Source: Pisolithus tinctorius (Eukaryota; Basidiomycota; Agaricomycetes; Boletales; Pisolithaceae). Taken from it: a DNA stretch of 64,000 nucleotides. The stretch spans positions 6,200,001 to 6,264,000 of the forward strand of contig JANFAH010000001.1 in assembly GCA_024663395.1 (NCBI GenBank), read 5' to 3'. The notes under the pieces were generated by a model. It saw only the letters and a program-made list of their open reading frames with translations. It did not search any database and was not told where the DNA came from. The translations under genes were made by a program, and so were the position numbers. Below are positions 49,785-61,800 of this stretch, in pieces (the stretch's first letter is position 1; each line of letters opens with the position of its first letter).

Positions 49785-50129
49785 TTTTCCATTTCTTGAT
49801 TGCAAATTTCTTGGGTTTCTCACTTCGTCACGACATTTATTATAGGTATAATTGGACCTACATCTGCATGCATGTACATAGGAAATGGACTCGCTGGCAT
49901 ACTGGGAATGCATTGCATTTTTCTCCCTCCGCTTTTTGAAAGGGCGTATGTGGGCTCCACTTATATCCCCTTTTGATTGTACTCTGTTACAACTCCTCTT
50001 TGATACCTAGGCTGGAACAAGGATCGCATTGTTTTTATATTCGGATTCATGGCGCTGTTACAAATATGTGGACCAGAGATACATATGTATAACGAACTGA
50101 TATCTATAATATATTGGACATGAGCATGA
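49785..50129. other. Convergent 3' region
   Basis: Between the WOPR gene (plus) and the uncertain minus-strand gene. AT-rich, with CTATAATATATTGG near 50104. No coding sequence is seen. It should hold both polyadenylation regions. Confidence 0.4.
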
Positions 50130-51180
50130 TCACCACTTGCCAGAGCGAAACTGTGTGAACCGGGCAATCGGGCCGAATCCGTGAATATAGACGTCAACTG
50201 TCAGTGTCAAGTCAATCCCAGGGATGAAGCCCTCCGTGGCCGTCGATGCCGTGCTCTGGGAACATCTTGTCAGTACTTGTGAGACACTGTACGCCACCAA
50301 AAACACCGCCAACAAATTATACTTACAGTGGGTTCGTACCTGTCTTATCTAATTCCTTATGTTATGTAAGTACGGCGACAGGAAAGGGGAGGTCAGAGAC
50401 GACTTACTTCGGCGCTTGCAGCAGGGAACTCGATCTGACCCCGCAGGCGTAGGTTGCAGACTCATCGACATCGCTCGGAGAGCTTTCAGCTCCGATGTTA
50501 CTTGACGGACTGGGTAACCGCACCTACCCAACGAAATGCCAAGTTTGCCGTTTCTTCGGAGACGCTCGCCGGAGCTCTTGGATCAACTGTTTCCGCATCC
50601 AGGATAGTGAATTCGAATAAGTGTCTACGTGTCACCGCTCATGCGCCATTTTCACGGCTCTCCGCCGGTGGTAAGACGGGCACTGGGCTTAATGCTGCTT
50701 AATGTTCCGACTTCTCGGGGCCGACTTTCATGGCTTATAGTCTGCACGACGCTAATCAGTGCTATGGTAACGTGGATGACAGGACTTAACCCGAGCGGGT
50801 GTATGCTATGCTCTACTTAACGGCGCCGACTGCCATCTGATGTGGGAACTTGTGGGGTCAATGAGCTTTGGAAAACTTTTCGGGGCAAGTGAGGGGGAAG
50901 GTGCCAAAGTTGGGTTGTACGCTTGGAGCTGACATTCAGAACTTAGAAGAACGCCTGCTGCTGCCGCCGCCGAGTCCACGGCCTTCACTCGCTGATAGAT
51001 ACGCTCCGACGTGCCGAGAAGTCAGCCGTCACATCATTCACATGGGTTCGAACTTTGCGCAGCGCAATGTGGAAAGACGAGTACCCGATACGATCGTGCA
51101 CAGGAACTTGGTATCGCTGACGAAGACGGCATATCTGCTTCGTTGCTGAGCACTGAGCGCTGACGTACTGTGAACGCGGC
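50130..51180 (-). CDS. Uncertain multi-exon gene or relic, unknown family
   Basis: On the minus strand several short exons join in phase with GT-AG borders to give a protein-like end: SPVIHVTIALISVVQTISHE (possible membrane helix, about 50790-50725), HLFEFTILDAETVDPRAPAS, VSEETANLAFRWVGAVTQS (about 50610-50525), IEFPAASAE (about 50435-50408), then STASTATEGFIPGIDLTLTV and VDVYIHGFGPIARFTQFRSG with the stop at 50130. Further upstream, DSAAAAAGVLLSS and PSPSLAPKSFPKLID (50980-50820) and a frame open from 51182 to 50985 may belong to it, but one junction near 50815 does not keep the frame. So it is either a real gene with an exon I mis-split, or a decayed one. I recognise no family. Confidence 0.35.
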
Positions 51181-51676
51181 ATGTATCATTCCCTGGGTTA
51201 TTGCACAGCTCACCGGACGCCGTTCTCTTTTTCTTTCATTTCTCTTAATCAGCCATCTCCGCGGCCACTGCTATGTTAAACACGGAGGCGGAAATGTGGT
51301 TCAGCCGGACCTACCTTTGGATCGCCCACAGACTGATATACCCAATGTATAAGCTGCTGCTACCCCATGACTGGGCCGACGATCGGATGGATGAACATCA
51401 AGTGTATCCCATGATGGTGGGAACAGGCTAAGAAGTAAAGATAGCACCCCCTACTGAAGCCTTCACCGCTTTTGTTGATATGAAGATTCATGCACAGGAA
51501 AGGGCCTGGTCAAATTCAAAGTACTACTACCGACACCGATCTTGCTTAACGGTAACCTGACAATGGACCGATCAACCTTTCATCTCTCCTGACTGAGCTG
51601 GCAACTTGGTCTTGTCTTCATTCCGATTTCTGGCCACTTTTATTGCCCGTTGCAGTGTCTGGGGTCAGGATCCGCG
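51181..51676. other. Region without a recognised gene
   Basis: Short protein-like fragments on the minus strand (for example WPRRWLIKRNERKRERR near 51265-51220, and LMFIHPIVGPVMG near 51395-51360) may be upstream exons of the uncertain gene to the left. They could not be joined into one frame. Confidence 0.25.
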
Positions 51677-51918
51677 CTAACATCTACCTGACAGATATGA
51701 TAGCGGAGACTCACTGTTTCGAGAAGAGGCCTTCGGCAACTCTCCCTGGTTCCTTTTCGCACTTGGGCTGTAGAGGACGTATAGGATGACTCCCGCTACG
51801 CCAGCTGCAAGCAGGGCTCTGTTGGCCTGAAAAACGCAGAGTAAGATCGGGTTTGAATCCACAAGACTAGGCGCACAAAACGCTTATTCTTCAAACTCTC
51901 TTGTAGTGGGTCTGTCAT
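51677..51918 (-). CDS. Small single-pass membrane protein
   Basis: Two exons: MTDPLQESLKNKRF (ATG at 51918), then after an intron of about 50 nt ANRALLAAGVAGVILYVLYS, followed by a Ser/Lys-rich tail that ends LSGRC at 51677. The product is about 63 residues with one clear transmembrane helix (ALLAAGVAGVILYVLY), a short charged N terminus and a polar C terminus. The layout is like that of small mitochondrial or ER membrane proteins, but I cannot name the family. It is divergent from the RMD1-type gene, with 169 bp between the ATGs. Confidence 0.6.
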
Positions 51919-52087
51919 TATAGTGTGCAGCTAGACTGAGGAGGTACAAGTTGAATTGCCCCTGTCGGGTTGTGTGACGTCACTATAGCAATACATGATT
52001 ATGTAAATTACCTGTCGACGCTAAAAATAAATAATTATCACTTCGCTGGTCTCTGCTACTCCCTGCCACACACCCCGGCGAGTGGAG
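51919..52087. promoter_or_regulatory. Divergent promoter with a TGACGTCA (CRE/ATF) site
   Basis: The 169-bp spacer between the small membrane protein (minus) and the RMD1-type gene (plus) contains the perfect palindrome TGACGTCA at 51975-51982, the binding site of ATF/CREB-type bZIP proteins. An A/T-rich segment (AAAAATAAATAATT, about 52023) precedes the plus-strand gene. Confidence 0.5.
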
Positions 52088-54172
52088 ATGACACCTCGAC
52101 AAATCCTGCCGAGCTCGACCCAACCCACGAACGCTAATGCGGCACAGCCAGTTGAGCCCAAAACAAGGGGAGCCAATCGGTCTACGAAGGTGGCGGGGAA
52201 GCTCAAGGTCCTCCCCGACCAACCCACAACTCCAACCTCGACGCCAACACCAAAGCAGACTAAGGCCGAGCTTGTTGTACCAGAAGCACAAGAAGGCCCA
52301 AGTATAGCGGGAGATACTGACGAGGCAAATGACGAAGAGGAGGAGGAAGAGGAAGAGATTGACGAGGAAGATGAAGAGGAATACACTGAAGTACGATTGA
52401 GACAGATATCGCAAATTCCGCAGGGAACAGCGCGAAGGGACGCGTTGAAGTTAACGAAGAAGAAGGCAAAGTCTTTACCCAGAGTCACCGCGTATGCTAC
52501 GGCCAGGTGGGTGTCCCCAGATACTTACCGATGCTTGAGCACTGATGCCTTGAATAGTTCGTATCGGTTGAACGAACTGACCAAGTTCTTCCAAGTTCGA
52601 CGTCAAGCTTACCACACAGACCCGAAAATCATCGACGACGAAGTAGTTTACACTCCTTACGCGTACGAACCCTCCGTTGAAGCGCATGTAAACACCAAGC
52701 GAAATCCTGTAACTGGGGACTTACTCGGCGTCCCAGAACTCGCATCGTCCGGAAACGACGAAAATTGCAATGGAAAAAGGAGGAAGCGGGGCAAGTTCAA
52801 CACTATCCCTACTGAGGCGGACGTTTTTGTCTTCAGTTACGGTACTGTGGTCATATGGGGTATGACGGAGACACAAGAGAGGCGATTTCTGTCATCAATG
52901 TAGGTTTCTGTGTCAGCAGAGTTCAAGTCAGTTGACCATGTACCCAGTCGACGCTTCGAGGTAGACAGATTAGGTGAGTGTGAAGAGCACGGCTATGATC
53001 GGCACAATTTAATGAGCCTTTTTGGACAGCTTCAGAGGATATCGAGATGGAGGATCTGAATTACTACTATGCCAACTATAGTCGGTACGTGTTGTGATCT
53101 TCCAAAGAGTGCAGTCTGAAGGTTCATTATCAAAGAATATATAACGACGTTATCACGCTTCGCAAGGGATCAGGATACATGTACGCATCTCTCGTATGTC
53201 GTCTTGTTCACATCCTTACCGTCGGTTTTATCAGGACGAAATTGTCCCTATCCCATGCCCTTTCTCAATCAGTAAAGATATCGCTTGTAAGTGCTTCCGG
53301 TGCAGTGTTCATGATAGCGCTCAGACATGCATCTATGTAACTAGTTTGAAGCTCTAATTTCCTCGAAGATCGAGGACACGAAAGATATCCCTGAAATCCT
53401 CTCTGAGACAGGCAAGATCGCCATGCCACATAAAGGTACATCTCGTGGCGGCGTGCCCAGTTCTTTCTCCTCACCGACGCATGCCCCTGTGCCTGATATA
53501 CGTCCCGCTGCAGAAATAATGCGCAAGACTGGAGAATTGTTCATCCTCCGGACGAACATTAACTCAGTCGGGTCTGTCTTGGATTCTCCGGTACGTTCAC
53601 TCGAGTCTTGTATTTTTGTCGAGCTAAGTATAGGTGCGTGCATTTGCAGGAGGTATTTTGGGTACGCTTATCGTTCGTGTCTGATTGTGTTTGATGACAT
53701 AAACGCGGATATAGAGCTATCCAGACCTACAACCCCTGTATGAAGCTGCACGGAGTTACCTGGAGATGCCCCAACGCCTGGAACTTTTGAATACCCGTTT
53801 AGAGGTGGGTCCTTTCATAGTTTCATTATAGTATTTGCATTATTCGTGCCCGATATATTGGCTATCTCCTCCTGTCCATTTGGGCACCGCATACCAGGTG
53901 TAATCCGTTACCTAACTAACTCAATTTGTGTACGTGACCAGGTCCTCCAAGACATGCTCCAGCTTCTCAAGGAGTCATCGTCTAGCAGGCACGCAGAACG
54001 GCTTGAACAGATAGTTATCGCACTTATTGGTATTGAAATTGGTATGTGAGCTCCCAACCACATGTCCTATACTTCTATTGATAAACGCTCCTGGTCGGAT
54101 CCGATTGTGATTGCTTGTGACTGCCAACCAGTTCTCGGCATTATCACTATCCTCGTGGACCTCATGGCGTGA
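52088..54172 (+). CDS. RMD1/RMND1-like protein (DUF155)
   Basis: The ATG at 52088 reads MTPRQILPSSTQP. A long disordered N terminus with an acidic run (EEEEEEEEIDEEDEEE, near 52340-52380) is followed by a Lys-rich segment. The DUF155 domain begins around TAYATARWVSPDT and RLNELTKFFQVRRQAYHTD. It continues DVFVFSYGTVVIWGMTETQE, FEVDRL, EDIEMEDLNYYYANYSR, IYNDVITLRKGSGYM, KLSLSHALSQSVKISLFE, DIPEILSETGKIAMPHK, EIMRKTGELFILRTNINSVG, VFWTYPDLQPLYEAARSYLE and LELLNTRLEVLQDMLQLLKE. It ends with a C-terminal transmembrane helix IVIALIGIEIVLGIITILVD and the stop at 54170-54172. Yeast Rmd1 is needed for meiotic nuclear division, and mammalian RMND1 is a mitochondrial translation factor. The tail helix suggests membrane anchoring. 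About ten short introns. Confidence 0.93.
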
Positions 54173-54515
54173 TTATCGGAACTTTCACAGGCTCCCCTAT
54201 TCTAATTACGCAATGGAGAGTTCACATGGGAGTACTTATGAGTGGTTCATGTCGCATGGCTTTTCTTTATCCTGTATTATGTCACTTTGCAGATGCAACC
54301 ATTCTCAACGTGATGTATTATTGACAGCTACCTGACTATCCACTCGACAGCTTGCTTCTGATAGTCCCAAGATAGCAAGTAACGCACTTAATTGCACGGG
54401 GACAGCCAAGAAGACGTGTATATGTAGTATGTACTAAGTTTTACAGATGGTAGCTTCTTAGATGCTTTCAGCCTGAACGCACTTCCGCCGACGACACTAC
54501 AACTATATTCGGCCC
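54173..54515. other. Convergent 3' region
   Basis: Intergenic DNA between two convergent genes (RMD1-type plus, SDR minus). No coding sequence is recognised. Confidence 0.4.
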
Positions 54516-55722
54516 TCAAGAATCGCCCAAGTGGACACCGTCTACGTTATACACATCATCAGAAACGAACCCGCCAGCTGATAACTCGGGTGACTCACTG
54601 TTAACATGGATACACTGTCCCGTCATACAGTTCGAATCGGAACACCCGAGGAACACGAATGAAGGGGCGATTTCTGCGGGTTGCGCCGCTCTTCCGTGGA
54701 GGGGCGAGCCAAGACCGAAGCCCTCCATTTCCTCCGCCTCCCTTGACGCCGCTTGCAGAGCAGTTATGACGGGACCCGGGGCCACCATATTTACTCTGAT
54801 GCCCCGTGGAGAGAGTTGTCGAGCAAGAGCGCGCGTAAAGGAGACAATCGCACCCTTGGTAGAAGCGTAGTCAACTGGATGCGACACAGATCAGGTCAGG
54901 TCAGACAAGGCACCAAAAATAGAACTGACGGAGCCTTGGGTTGCCAGAGTAGGCAACGACAGATGTAGTGTTGATGATCGCCGCACCCCGCTTCATGTGT
55001 GGAACAGCGAATTTCGAGACAGCGATCATTTGCAGAATGTTGGATTCAAAGACGCTGCGCACATTGCCTAGATCAAGATCCTCGATTGTATCTGACATTC
55101 TGCACGTCAAAGCGTCAAGGTCAGTGAAGTAGCTTTTGTCAGGAGCGGGAGAAAATACGAACATCTGCTTAGAAGCGTTGTTAACGAGGATGTTCAGGTA
55201 CTCAAACACCCTTAGATGCGCTTCTACGACCTTACGGCAGTCTTCCTCCTTCTGTAAGTCGGCTTCGACCAAGTTAACGTTGCAACCCTCCTTGGTGATC
55301 TGTTCCGCGGCGTTCTTGGCATCTTCCTTCTCCTGCGGCAGGTACGAGATTGTGACGCCCTTGAGACCTTCAATCGCGTAGAGGTGGGCAACTGCGCGGC
55401 CAATACCGCTGTCCCCGCCAGTGACAATGGCATACTTGCCCTTCAACCTGCCATGTACATGAGTGTAATGCCGCCGGTCAGGAAGCGATGGACCAACTTC
55501 TCGCTGCCCTTATATGTTTGGAGATGCGGCTTGCCATGGTGATCCCAGTTCTCTTGCTTGACGTATTCAACACCGGCTGCCGAGTGTTAATACAAGGTGT
55601 TGCAAGCCAAAAATTAGTCCAAGGCGACACGTACGTCTGAGGCGAGTGTCTAATCCCGGGAGTTCCTGTTTCTGCTTTTCAGGAACAGCGGCGGGGTACG
55701 CAGTGATAAGTTCTTCAGTCAT
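54516..55722 (-). CDS. Short-chain dehydrogenase/reductase, YghA/glucose-ribitol dehydrogenase-like
   Basis: NAD(P)-dependent oxidoreductase. The ATG at 55722 reads MTEELITAYPAAVPEKQKQE. A short N-terminal extension with ENWDHHGKPHLQTYKGSEKL precedes the Rossmann core, as in the YghA / glucose-and-ribitol dehydrogenase-like group. The core has KYAIVTGGDSGIGRAVAHLY (TGxxxGxG cofactor loop), EADLQKEEDC, LNILVNNASKQ (NNAG variant), IINTTSVVAYSGNP (catalytic Ser region), and after an intron DYASTKGAIVSFTRALARQL (YxxxK active site) and RGIRVNMVAPGPVITALQ. The tail CMTGQCIHVNSESPELSAGG is somewhat longer than usual before the stop at 54516. Upstream, TATAAA lies on the minus strand at about 55775-55770, with a CCAAT next to TGACGTC at 55790-55800. 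The substrate is unknown, a sugar alcohol or aldehyde by family. Confidence 0.9.
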
Positions 55723-55944
55723 GCTGGATGAGCGTCAACAGTATTGCGGGGGAGCACAGGGACGATCCTTTATACCTTATGCGTTGGATCCAATGACGTC
55801 GCAAATGCCCCCATGATGTCGATAATGACCAAAACTACTCCATTTTCTCGGCACCATGACATTGGACCAGTACAATCTACCATTTGTTAATCGTTTGCTC
55901 TCACAAAAATGGCAAATGGTTCCAGTAAATCATTCTTCAAGCGC

Positions 55945-56962
55945 CTACAATCCAATATACCACACCTTTTCCCCGCCGATAAACCCATCGCCTCCGAGTC
56001 CCCAGCCCTTGTTCCACCCTCCCTTCGATTTCCTAGCCTCCCTAATCTCAAAGAACAGGGAACCGTCCAAGATCTTACGTACGTCTTCCTTCTCCACTTC
56101 GCCCCGCTGCTGGACGAGCAAGAAGGTCGTGAGCCACTCCAAAGCGGCGGCTACCCATCCGAACGGGTCTACCGCAACCCGATTTCCTTTTAGAAACTCC
56201 CACAACTCGCTTAACGTCAAGCTCGTGCGGGGTGGCTCTGCTCGGCTACGGCGAGTGTACTAAAAACACGGAAGTAGTCAGCAGCCCCTATCTTGAATGG
56301 ACGGGCGACGGAAAAGAAGTCTGACCTGGGACCAGATGTCTTCAAATCTGGAAGGGATGAATCGCCCATACGAGTCGAAAACGCCAGAGTCTGAGCCGTG
56401 CTTGTCTTTATGAATGTAATCTACATGAATGCGAAAAAACGGGTCTGGGACGTAAGTCGTAGCGAGCCTTGACGATCAACCAGTTCAATCACGAGTTGAT
56501 TCGGTGTGGAAAGAAGAAGAGGGAAGGGGTGCATACCTGGTTGGAAGAGCCATGCTGGCGTGAATAAAAAGGACCGCTAAGAAACTGAACAGCATGTTGA
56601 AGCCTAAGTCGCGGAACCCGACCCATGTATCCCTGGGCCAGATAATGCCATCTTCATCCCTATCCCAGTATATGCAGTGTTGTTGCAATACCGACTAAAG
56701 GTAGAACGGATTCGGTGCGGTATAGTAAGTCAGGGGCTGTGGAACTCACATATTCATGGTGGCGGGAAGAATATTTTTCGCTCCCCTGCGGTTGCTCAAA
56801 GCTAGGGGCGGAAGTTGCCCTGGGGACGTACGGCCTATGAATCCTATTGTCTGTGTCTGTCCTGGGGGAGCGTTGCCAGGTATCGGGGACACGAGGGGCA
56901 ACGTAGTTTGGTTCATCCCAGGTCTGGCTGCTATTAGTACTGTATGTGCGTTTTGCCGTCAT
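55945..56962 (-). CDS. Caleosin (heme peroxygenase, lipid droplets)
   Basis: Ca2+-binding, heme-containing peroxygenase that sits on lipid droplets and other membranes and uses fatty-acid hydroperoxides. The ATG at 56962 reads MTAKRTYSTNSSQTWDEPN. After a polar N terminus, the family core starts SVLQQHCIYWDRDEDGIIWP (EF-hand loop DRDEDGIIWPRD), then WVGFRDLGFNMLFSFLAVLF (the membrane-binding segment). Next comes YVPDPFFRIHVDYIHKDKHG with SDSGVFDSYGRFIPSRFEDI. The last exon reads TLSELWEFLKGNRVAVDPFG, WVAAALEWLTTFLLVQ, EDVRKILDGSLFFEIREARK and GGWNKGWGLGGDGFIGGEKV, with the stop at 55945. All family blocks are present, so it should be active. Fungal caleosins have been linked to oxylipins and lipid storage. 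It lies just downstream of the sphingolipid desaturase gene on the same strand. Confidence 0.93.
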
Positions 56963-57257
56963 GGGTCGCAAATATCTCGCTGGGCACTGTGTGAATCGCT
57001 TGAGAAGGTGAGACTCGAGCTTGACCGGAGTGCGCAACTGCTTTATATGTTAGGGATAGGGGGCATAACAAATTTGACTTGGTATCTTCCCGTGATTTTC
57101 GTGGCACTGACATCATTCCAAGGCGGGATCCTATCACCGTTATCGGTATATCGCCAGAAAAAGTCCATAGTTTGCGCACAAGCGCGAGGGTATGAGTGTG
57201 AATGGTATGTACAGAGTCCATTAGTACGCTTTACGGTCCTGACGAGCCCAACCAGTC

Positions 57258-58633
57258 TCAATTGCTGGTATCGTTGCAAGAACTCGAACTGGGACTTGGC
57301 ACCATGCCCGTAAGTTGGCTAGCCTTCGCCAACCGCTTTGCACGCGCGAATATCCCGACCTCCTTATCTCTGATGAAGTTGATGATTACCATCGGCCAGC
57401 TAGGGTGAGACGGAAGGGTGTCGTAGAACTCGGGCGCAAGGGCTCGAAGAGCGGGCAAACGCGTCCATGGGATGGACGGGAAATCGTGATGTTCGTTGTG
57501 GTAACCGACCTAAGAAATTGCCGTGGGTCCAGGGATGTACACTGATTTCTGCTGCTGACTCACGTTGTAAGCTAACAAGTTTAGTGCGCCGTAGTAGCTG
57601 TATGTCTCTTGGTTGAGGCCATCCCAGACGTAGTGCTCCGCTATGAAATGACCGGCACATGGATGTAGGCTACCCGCGAAGAAACTTGAGAAGAGGAGGT
57701 ACAACAAAGGCTTCACGCCAAACGTTCGCACGAGGATGTAGTCAAAAATTGCTTGAGCGACGACGTTGATGAAATGCCACTTTGTGAGCGTCTGCGCACG
57801 CACGAAGGTAGGACGCAACGCGTAAAAGAAGATCTGAAAAGTTCTATATCGAGCATATGGGTGAAGTGCAAGGCTTCGTAGTGGGAAGCACTCACGCAAA
57901 GAACGTCTTCCCAAGTACGTTGTTGAGACACAACAGCTCGAAACGCGTAGGGAGGTCTGTATCAATCCCATCTTCTCCGAGATGTTTATGGTGTTCCAGA
58001 TGATACCTCTTTGCAATGTACCACATGAGCCTCGATCTACACGCGTGTAACATGAAAGCAGAAACTGCGAACCTTGAACGCGGCAGCGTAGGGTACTCCA
58101 ATTGGGAGATTGGCAAGGACTGCGAGCGCCTTGTTTGCATTCACGCCCCTGAACGCGAGGTTGTGCGTAATCTCGTGGATAGCAAGGAAGAGATTGTGGT
58201 TGGCAGTACCCCCGACAATGTACGCCAATGCGAGGAACGTCCATGAGAGAGGATGTGTGTGACGAAGGTATATTGCAATGGACACCTGCAGCGACACGAC
58301 GCCGAAAACGACGTACTTTGTGAGAGGCTCGTAGCCCATCAGTTTGGTGACCTCCGGGTGTGCCTTCATGATGGCGGTTCGGCGCGTGCGGTGGGGCTCC
58401 TCTGTCATCATCCAGAGAAAGTCGGCGGGATCGAGAGGTGGTCCCGGGTGTGATCTCCCGTCATCCTTTTTCGACGGGGCCACGACGACAGTGCGGCGGG
58501 GAGTACGCTTGTCAACATTGAGTGGGAGCGTCTCTGCACCGCCAAAATAACTAAAGTCTAAAGTGGAAAGAGATCAGCGGACACCAGCACCCAGGCTGGC
58601 GCGCGTCTCACCTGTGTCTTCGTGGCCGGCCAT
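57258..58633 (-). CDS. DES1: Sphingolipid delta-4 desaturase (dihydroceramide desaturase)
   Basis: ER membrane di-iron enzyme that puts the 4,5 double bond into the sphingoid base of ceramides. The ATG at 58633 reads MAGHEDT, spliced to [11 protein letters not shown]. The N-terminal lipid-desaturase segment follows: [40 protein letters not shown]. The three histidine boxes are HEITHN (in [16 protein letters not shown]), HLEHH ([20 protein letters not shown]) and the last box [14 protein letters not shown] (near 57515-57480). Between them come [20 protein letters not shown] and [14 protein letters not shown], typical of the family. The stop is at 57258. There is no cytochrome b5 domain. About six introns. 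The gene is head to head with the SREBP-type gene. Confidence 0.94.
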
Positions 58634-58803
58634 CGCTGCTGTCTGCACTGGAGTGGGTCGTGGCTTAAGTAAGTAGAGCCAATGACGACCGTGGGAACGA
58701 CCTTCCCGATGCATGCTAATAGCTTGAAAGTGGGACGATTTGGGTTGCATGGCCGCAGCGGGCCTATAAAGCAGTCCATGAAACTCAAAAAACACCAGGA
58801 ACG
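58634..58803. promoter_or_regulatory. Divergent promoter of the sphingolipid desaturase and SREBP genes
   Basis: Only 170 bp lie between the two ATGs. TATAAA at 58765-58770 is placed for the plus-strand SREBP gene. A CCAAT box lies at 58679-58683. GTGGGACGAT (58730-58739) reads on the minus strand as ATCGTCCCAC, 8 of 10 positions of the sterol regulatory element ATCACCCCAC. A GTGGGTCGTGG string lies near 58651. The SRE match is weak. Confidence 0.45.
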
Positions 58804-61800
58804 ATGTCGAATGCAGGCAGCGAAGCGCAGGACCAGCCAGACCTGGCGTTGGACCCGTCTGACCCGCTTAACTTGCTGCTGAACAACTCGGGTACCGACT
58901 CAGACTCGGATTTATCACAGACGGCAGGCCCGCCAGACTGGTCGCAGCTGTCGTCATTGTGGTTGCAAGCCCACCAGCCAACCCCCGGAGTAAACAGCAA
59001 GCCTCAGGATGTGTCCACCATGTTTGACTTTCCCTTCCCAATGGACATGGAACTCACTTATCCTCCGTCGATAGCCATGGGCGTCGATCCAAGCATGCTC
59101 TACCTCGATAATAACAAGGGTCTGCATTTCTCCATACCCGAGATGACGTCTGCAGTGCCCATTCGTCCACGAGATCTGCTGGCAGAGTCGTCTCTCAGTT
59201 CAGCAGACGACAGCTCATCGAGCACGAGTTCTCCGGGCAGCCCTTCCGTCGGCTTTGGCGCATCGCCCGTCGTGTCTCATGCCCCCACCCATAACCCAGG
59301 TAAGAAGTGCTGCTCGTGAGATGCTTGGTCTTCAAAGTTTTACGATGAAACACAGTTGCTGCCTCTTATATGCCGCAGGCCACCTTCCTCCCTTTACACA
59401 TGAATACTCAAACGCCTGTTCCATCCATTCCGTTGTCACACACCCCTTCCCTCCCCGCATCGTCCATCACCTCCTCGCCTTCCCACCCATCCGAAAATGC
59501 ATCTACCAACCTCGGCCGCCCAAAGACATCCCATACTACCATCGAACGCCGTTATCGCACCAACCTCAACGCCCGCATACAATCCCTCAAAGCCGCCGTA
59601 CCCGCGCTACGTGTACTTGACCCAAACTACAGAAACGACGAGCACAGGGTCGACGAGCGCGGGTACATTGATGGCGTCAAAGTTGCCCGCAAGGGCAGCA
59701 AGGCAAATGTACTTGGCAAAGCCGTGGAGTATATACAGTAAGCTATGGTACTACTAATAAGACGCGCTACTCATGTTGCACAGAGTTCTCAAGAGGAGAG
59801 AAGCCCGACTGAATCGAGAGAAGGAGGGTCTGCGAACCCTTGTCTGCCGTTTCCCAAACGGAGAGACCGTCCTCACGCAGTGGGAAATGGAATGGGTGAA
59901 GAAGTACGGCGGACCTGAACGTGATGAGATCGATAATGCCGGTGTTGAAGAAGCGAGTGACGAAGAAGATGGTGACGACGACGACGACGGATCGGAACGC
60001 GCAAGGAAGAAACCCAAAGTGGAATGTCCTCCGCAAAAGAAAGAAAAGCGCAAAATTGCACCTGCCGTCCCTGCCACTATGCAGGACACTACTACTGCCG
60101 CTGCCTTGGTCGGTTTACCCGAGAAGCGCAAGCGCGGACGCCCTCGCAAGATACAGCCTAATGCGCCACCTCCTGTATCTGCCTCCGCCACTTCCATATT
60201 GTTAACAGGTCCAAACGTAGCGTCTCACGCACAGGCTGTCCCACAGACGGCGTCGCAATTCGCTCAGCCTCAACAGTACCTCCTTGCTGTGTTTGCGTTG
60301 ATCTCGTTCTTCAATTCCCCGCTAACTACATCAATGTCTACCAAACAGTACCGCCCTACGCACGAAGGCGTAGTGTTGTCACACGTTTCACATCCAGCGC
60401 AACCACTGTCATCCGTTCCCGTGTCAGGATGGACGTGGAGTGACTCCGTAGAGGCAATACATTTACTCGCGTCTGCCCTCGTCATTTTCTCCATCGTCCT
60501 CACGTGGATTCCACTGCCTACCCGATGGTCTCAATCGCGCATCCTGCGGTTCGTACCCTTCCGTTTCGCGATTAGCCAGCCTAGTACTGCTGCCAAGTCA
60601 CTTCATGAGGTGTCTGACCTCCCGACGCCTCCCGTCTCCCCAGACGTGAGTGACTCTGATTCGGAAGCAGGTTCATCCTCAAACGAGGGAACTGTACGCG
60701 CCGGAAGTAGGGGCTCCAGAGAAGAGTCGAGCCCTCTGTTCCTTGCCTTGAACTCGAAGGGGTCGAAAGATGAATACCAAAAGTTGATCGATGTGTTGGA
60801 AGTTAACCTTGGCGTCGCCGGTCTTTTCCGCGGAGCTATAGGATTATGGTCTCCTCGCGACTCTGAACACCGCCTGAAGCGCCAAGCATGGATGCGTCTT
60901 GCAGAACTGATCGTGCTGAAATCAGGAGATGCAAGGGTTTCGGTTGCTCTACGCTTGCAGGTGTACAACAACCTCTCGTCGGGCCTCCACACTTCCGTCA
61001 CAGAGCAATCCCCGCCAAATCTTGTGTCGGATTTGTGCACACTCGCGCTCCTTGTATATTCCCTTCCCCTTCCCTTCGCACAATCGAGAGCAGAACGCTT
61101 GTGGAATCGTGCATGGAGAATTGTGGACACAAACGCCCATCACGTATTCACGTTCGAGCGCCTAATCTTCAAAGAGATGACGCTGGAAGGTGCTCTGGAG
61201 TGTCTGTCGACGTCTTCGGAAGGCACAGACGTGAACGGCCCCACCCCCATTACTATGCTTGGTTCGACGCTGCTACACCGGAGATTGCTTGCCCATGCGT
61301 CATCGCTGTTCGTTCACCGCGTCGCCGAGGCCCACGAAGGCGCAGTGGAAGACTTTTCCTCCGAAGACGAGGAAAAGCAGTGGCGGGAAACGGTCGAATA
61401 CGGGTGTAGCATCGATGGTGATATCGCCGCGCTTTGCAGTGTTTTCAAGAGAGCATGGCGAGACGAGGCAGACATGGACGCTGACGCCTTAGAGTGGGGT
61501 TCTGTGGACTCGAGTTTGCAGGCGCTACTGACTGCTATTATCCTTCATCAACAAGTGTTTCCTCGCAGACAACCCGACAGTACTCCGGGCTCCCTCGCGG
61601 ATTTTAATACGTCCTTCCTATCGCCCCCGCCGAGCCCTCAAAGTGGACAACCCAAGGATGCCCGAAGTCGTCGGCTGCGCTGCATTCTAGGCTCGAGCGT
61701 TTTCGAACAGAGTGTCACAAGCAGCGACATCCAATCGGACGCGTGTTCATTATCACTAGAAGATGCGCGTGACCGTGTTGTTGACGAACTCGTCAACCTC

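Noticed and set aside
55909..56193. 94-codon plus-strand frame MANGSSKSFF
   Set aside because: It overlaps the last exon of the caleosin gene, which has clear family motifs on the minus strand.
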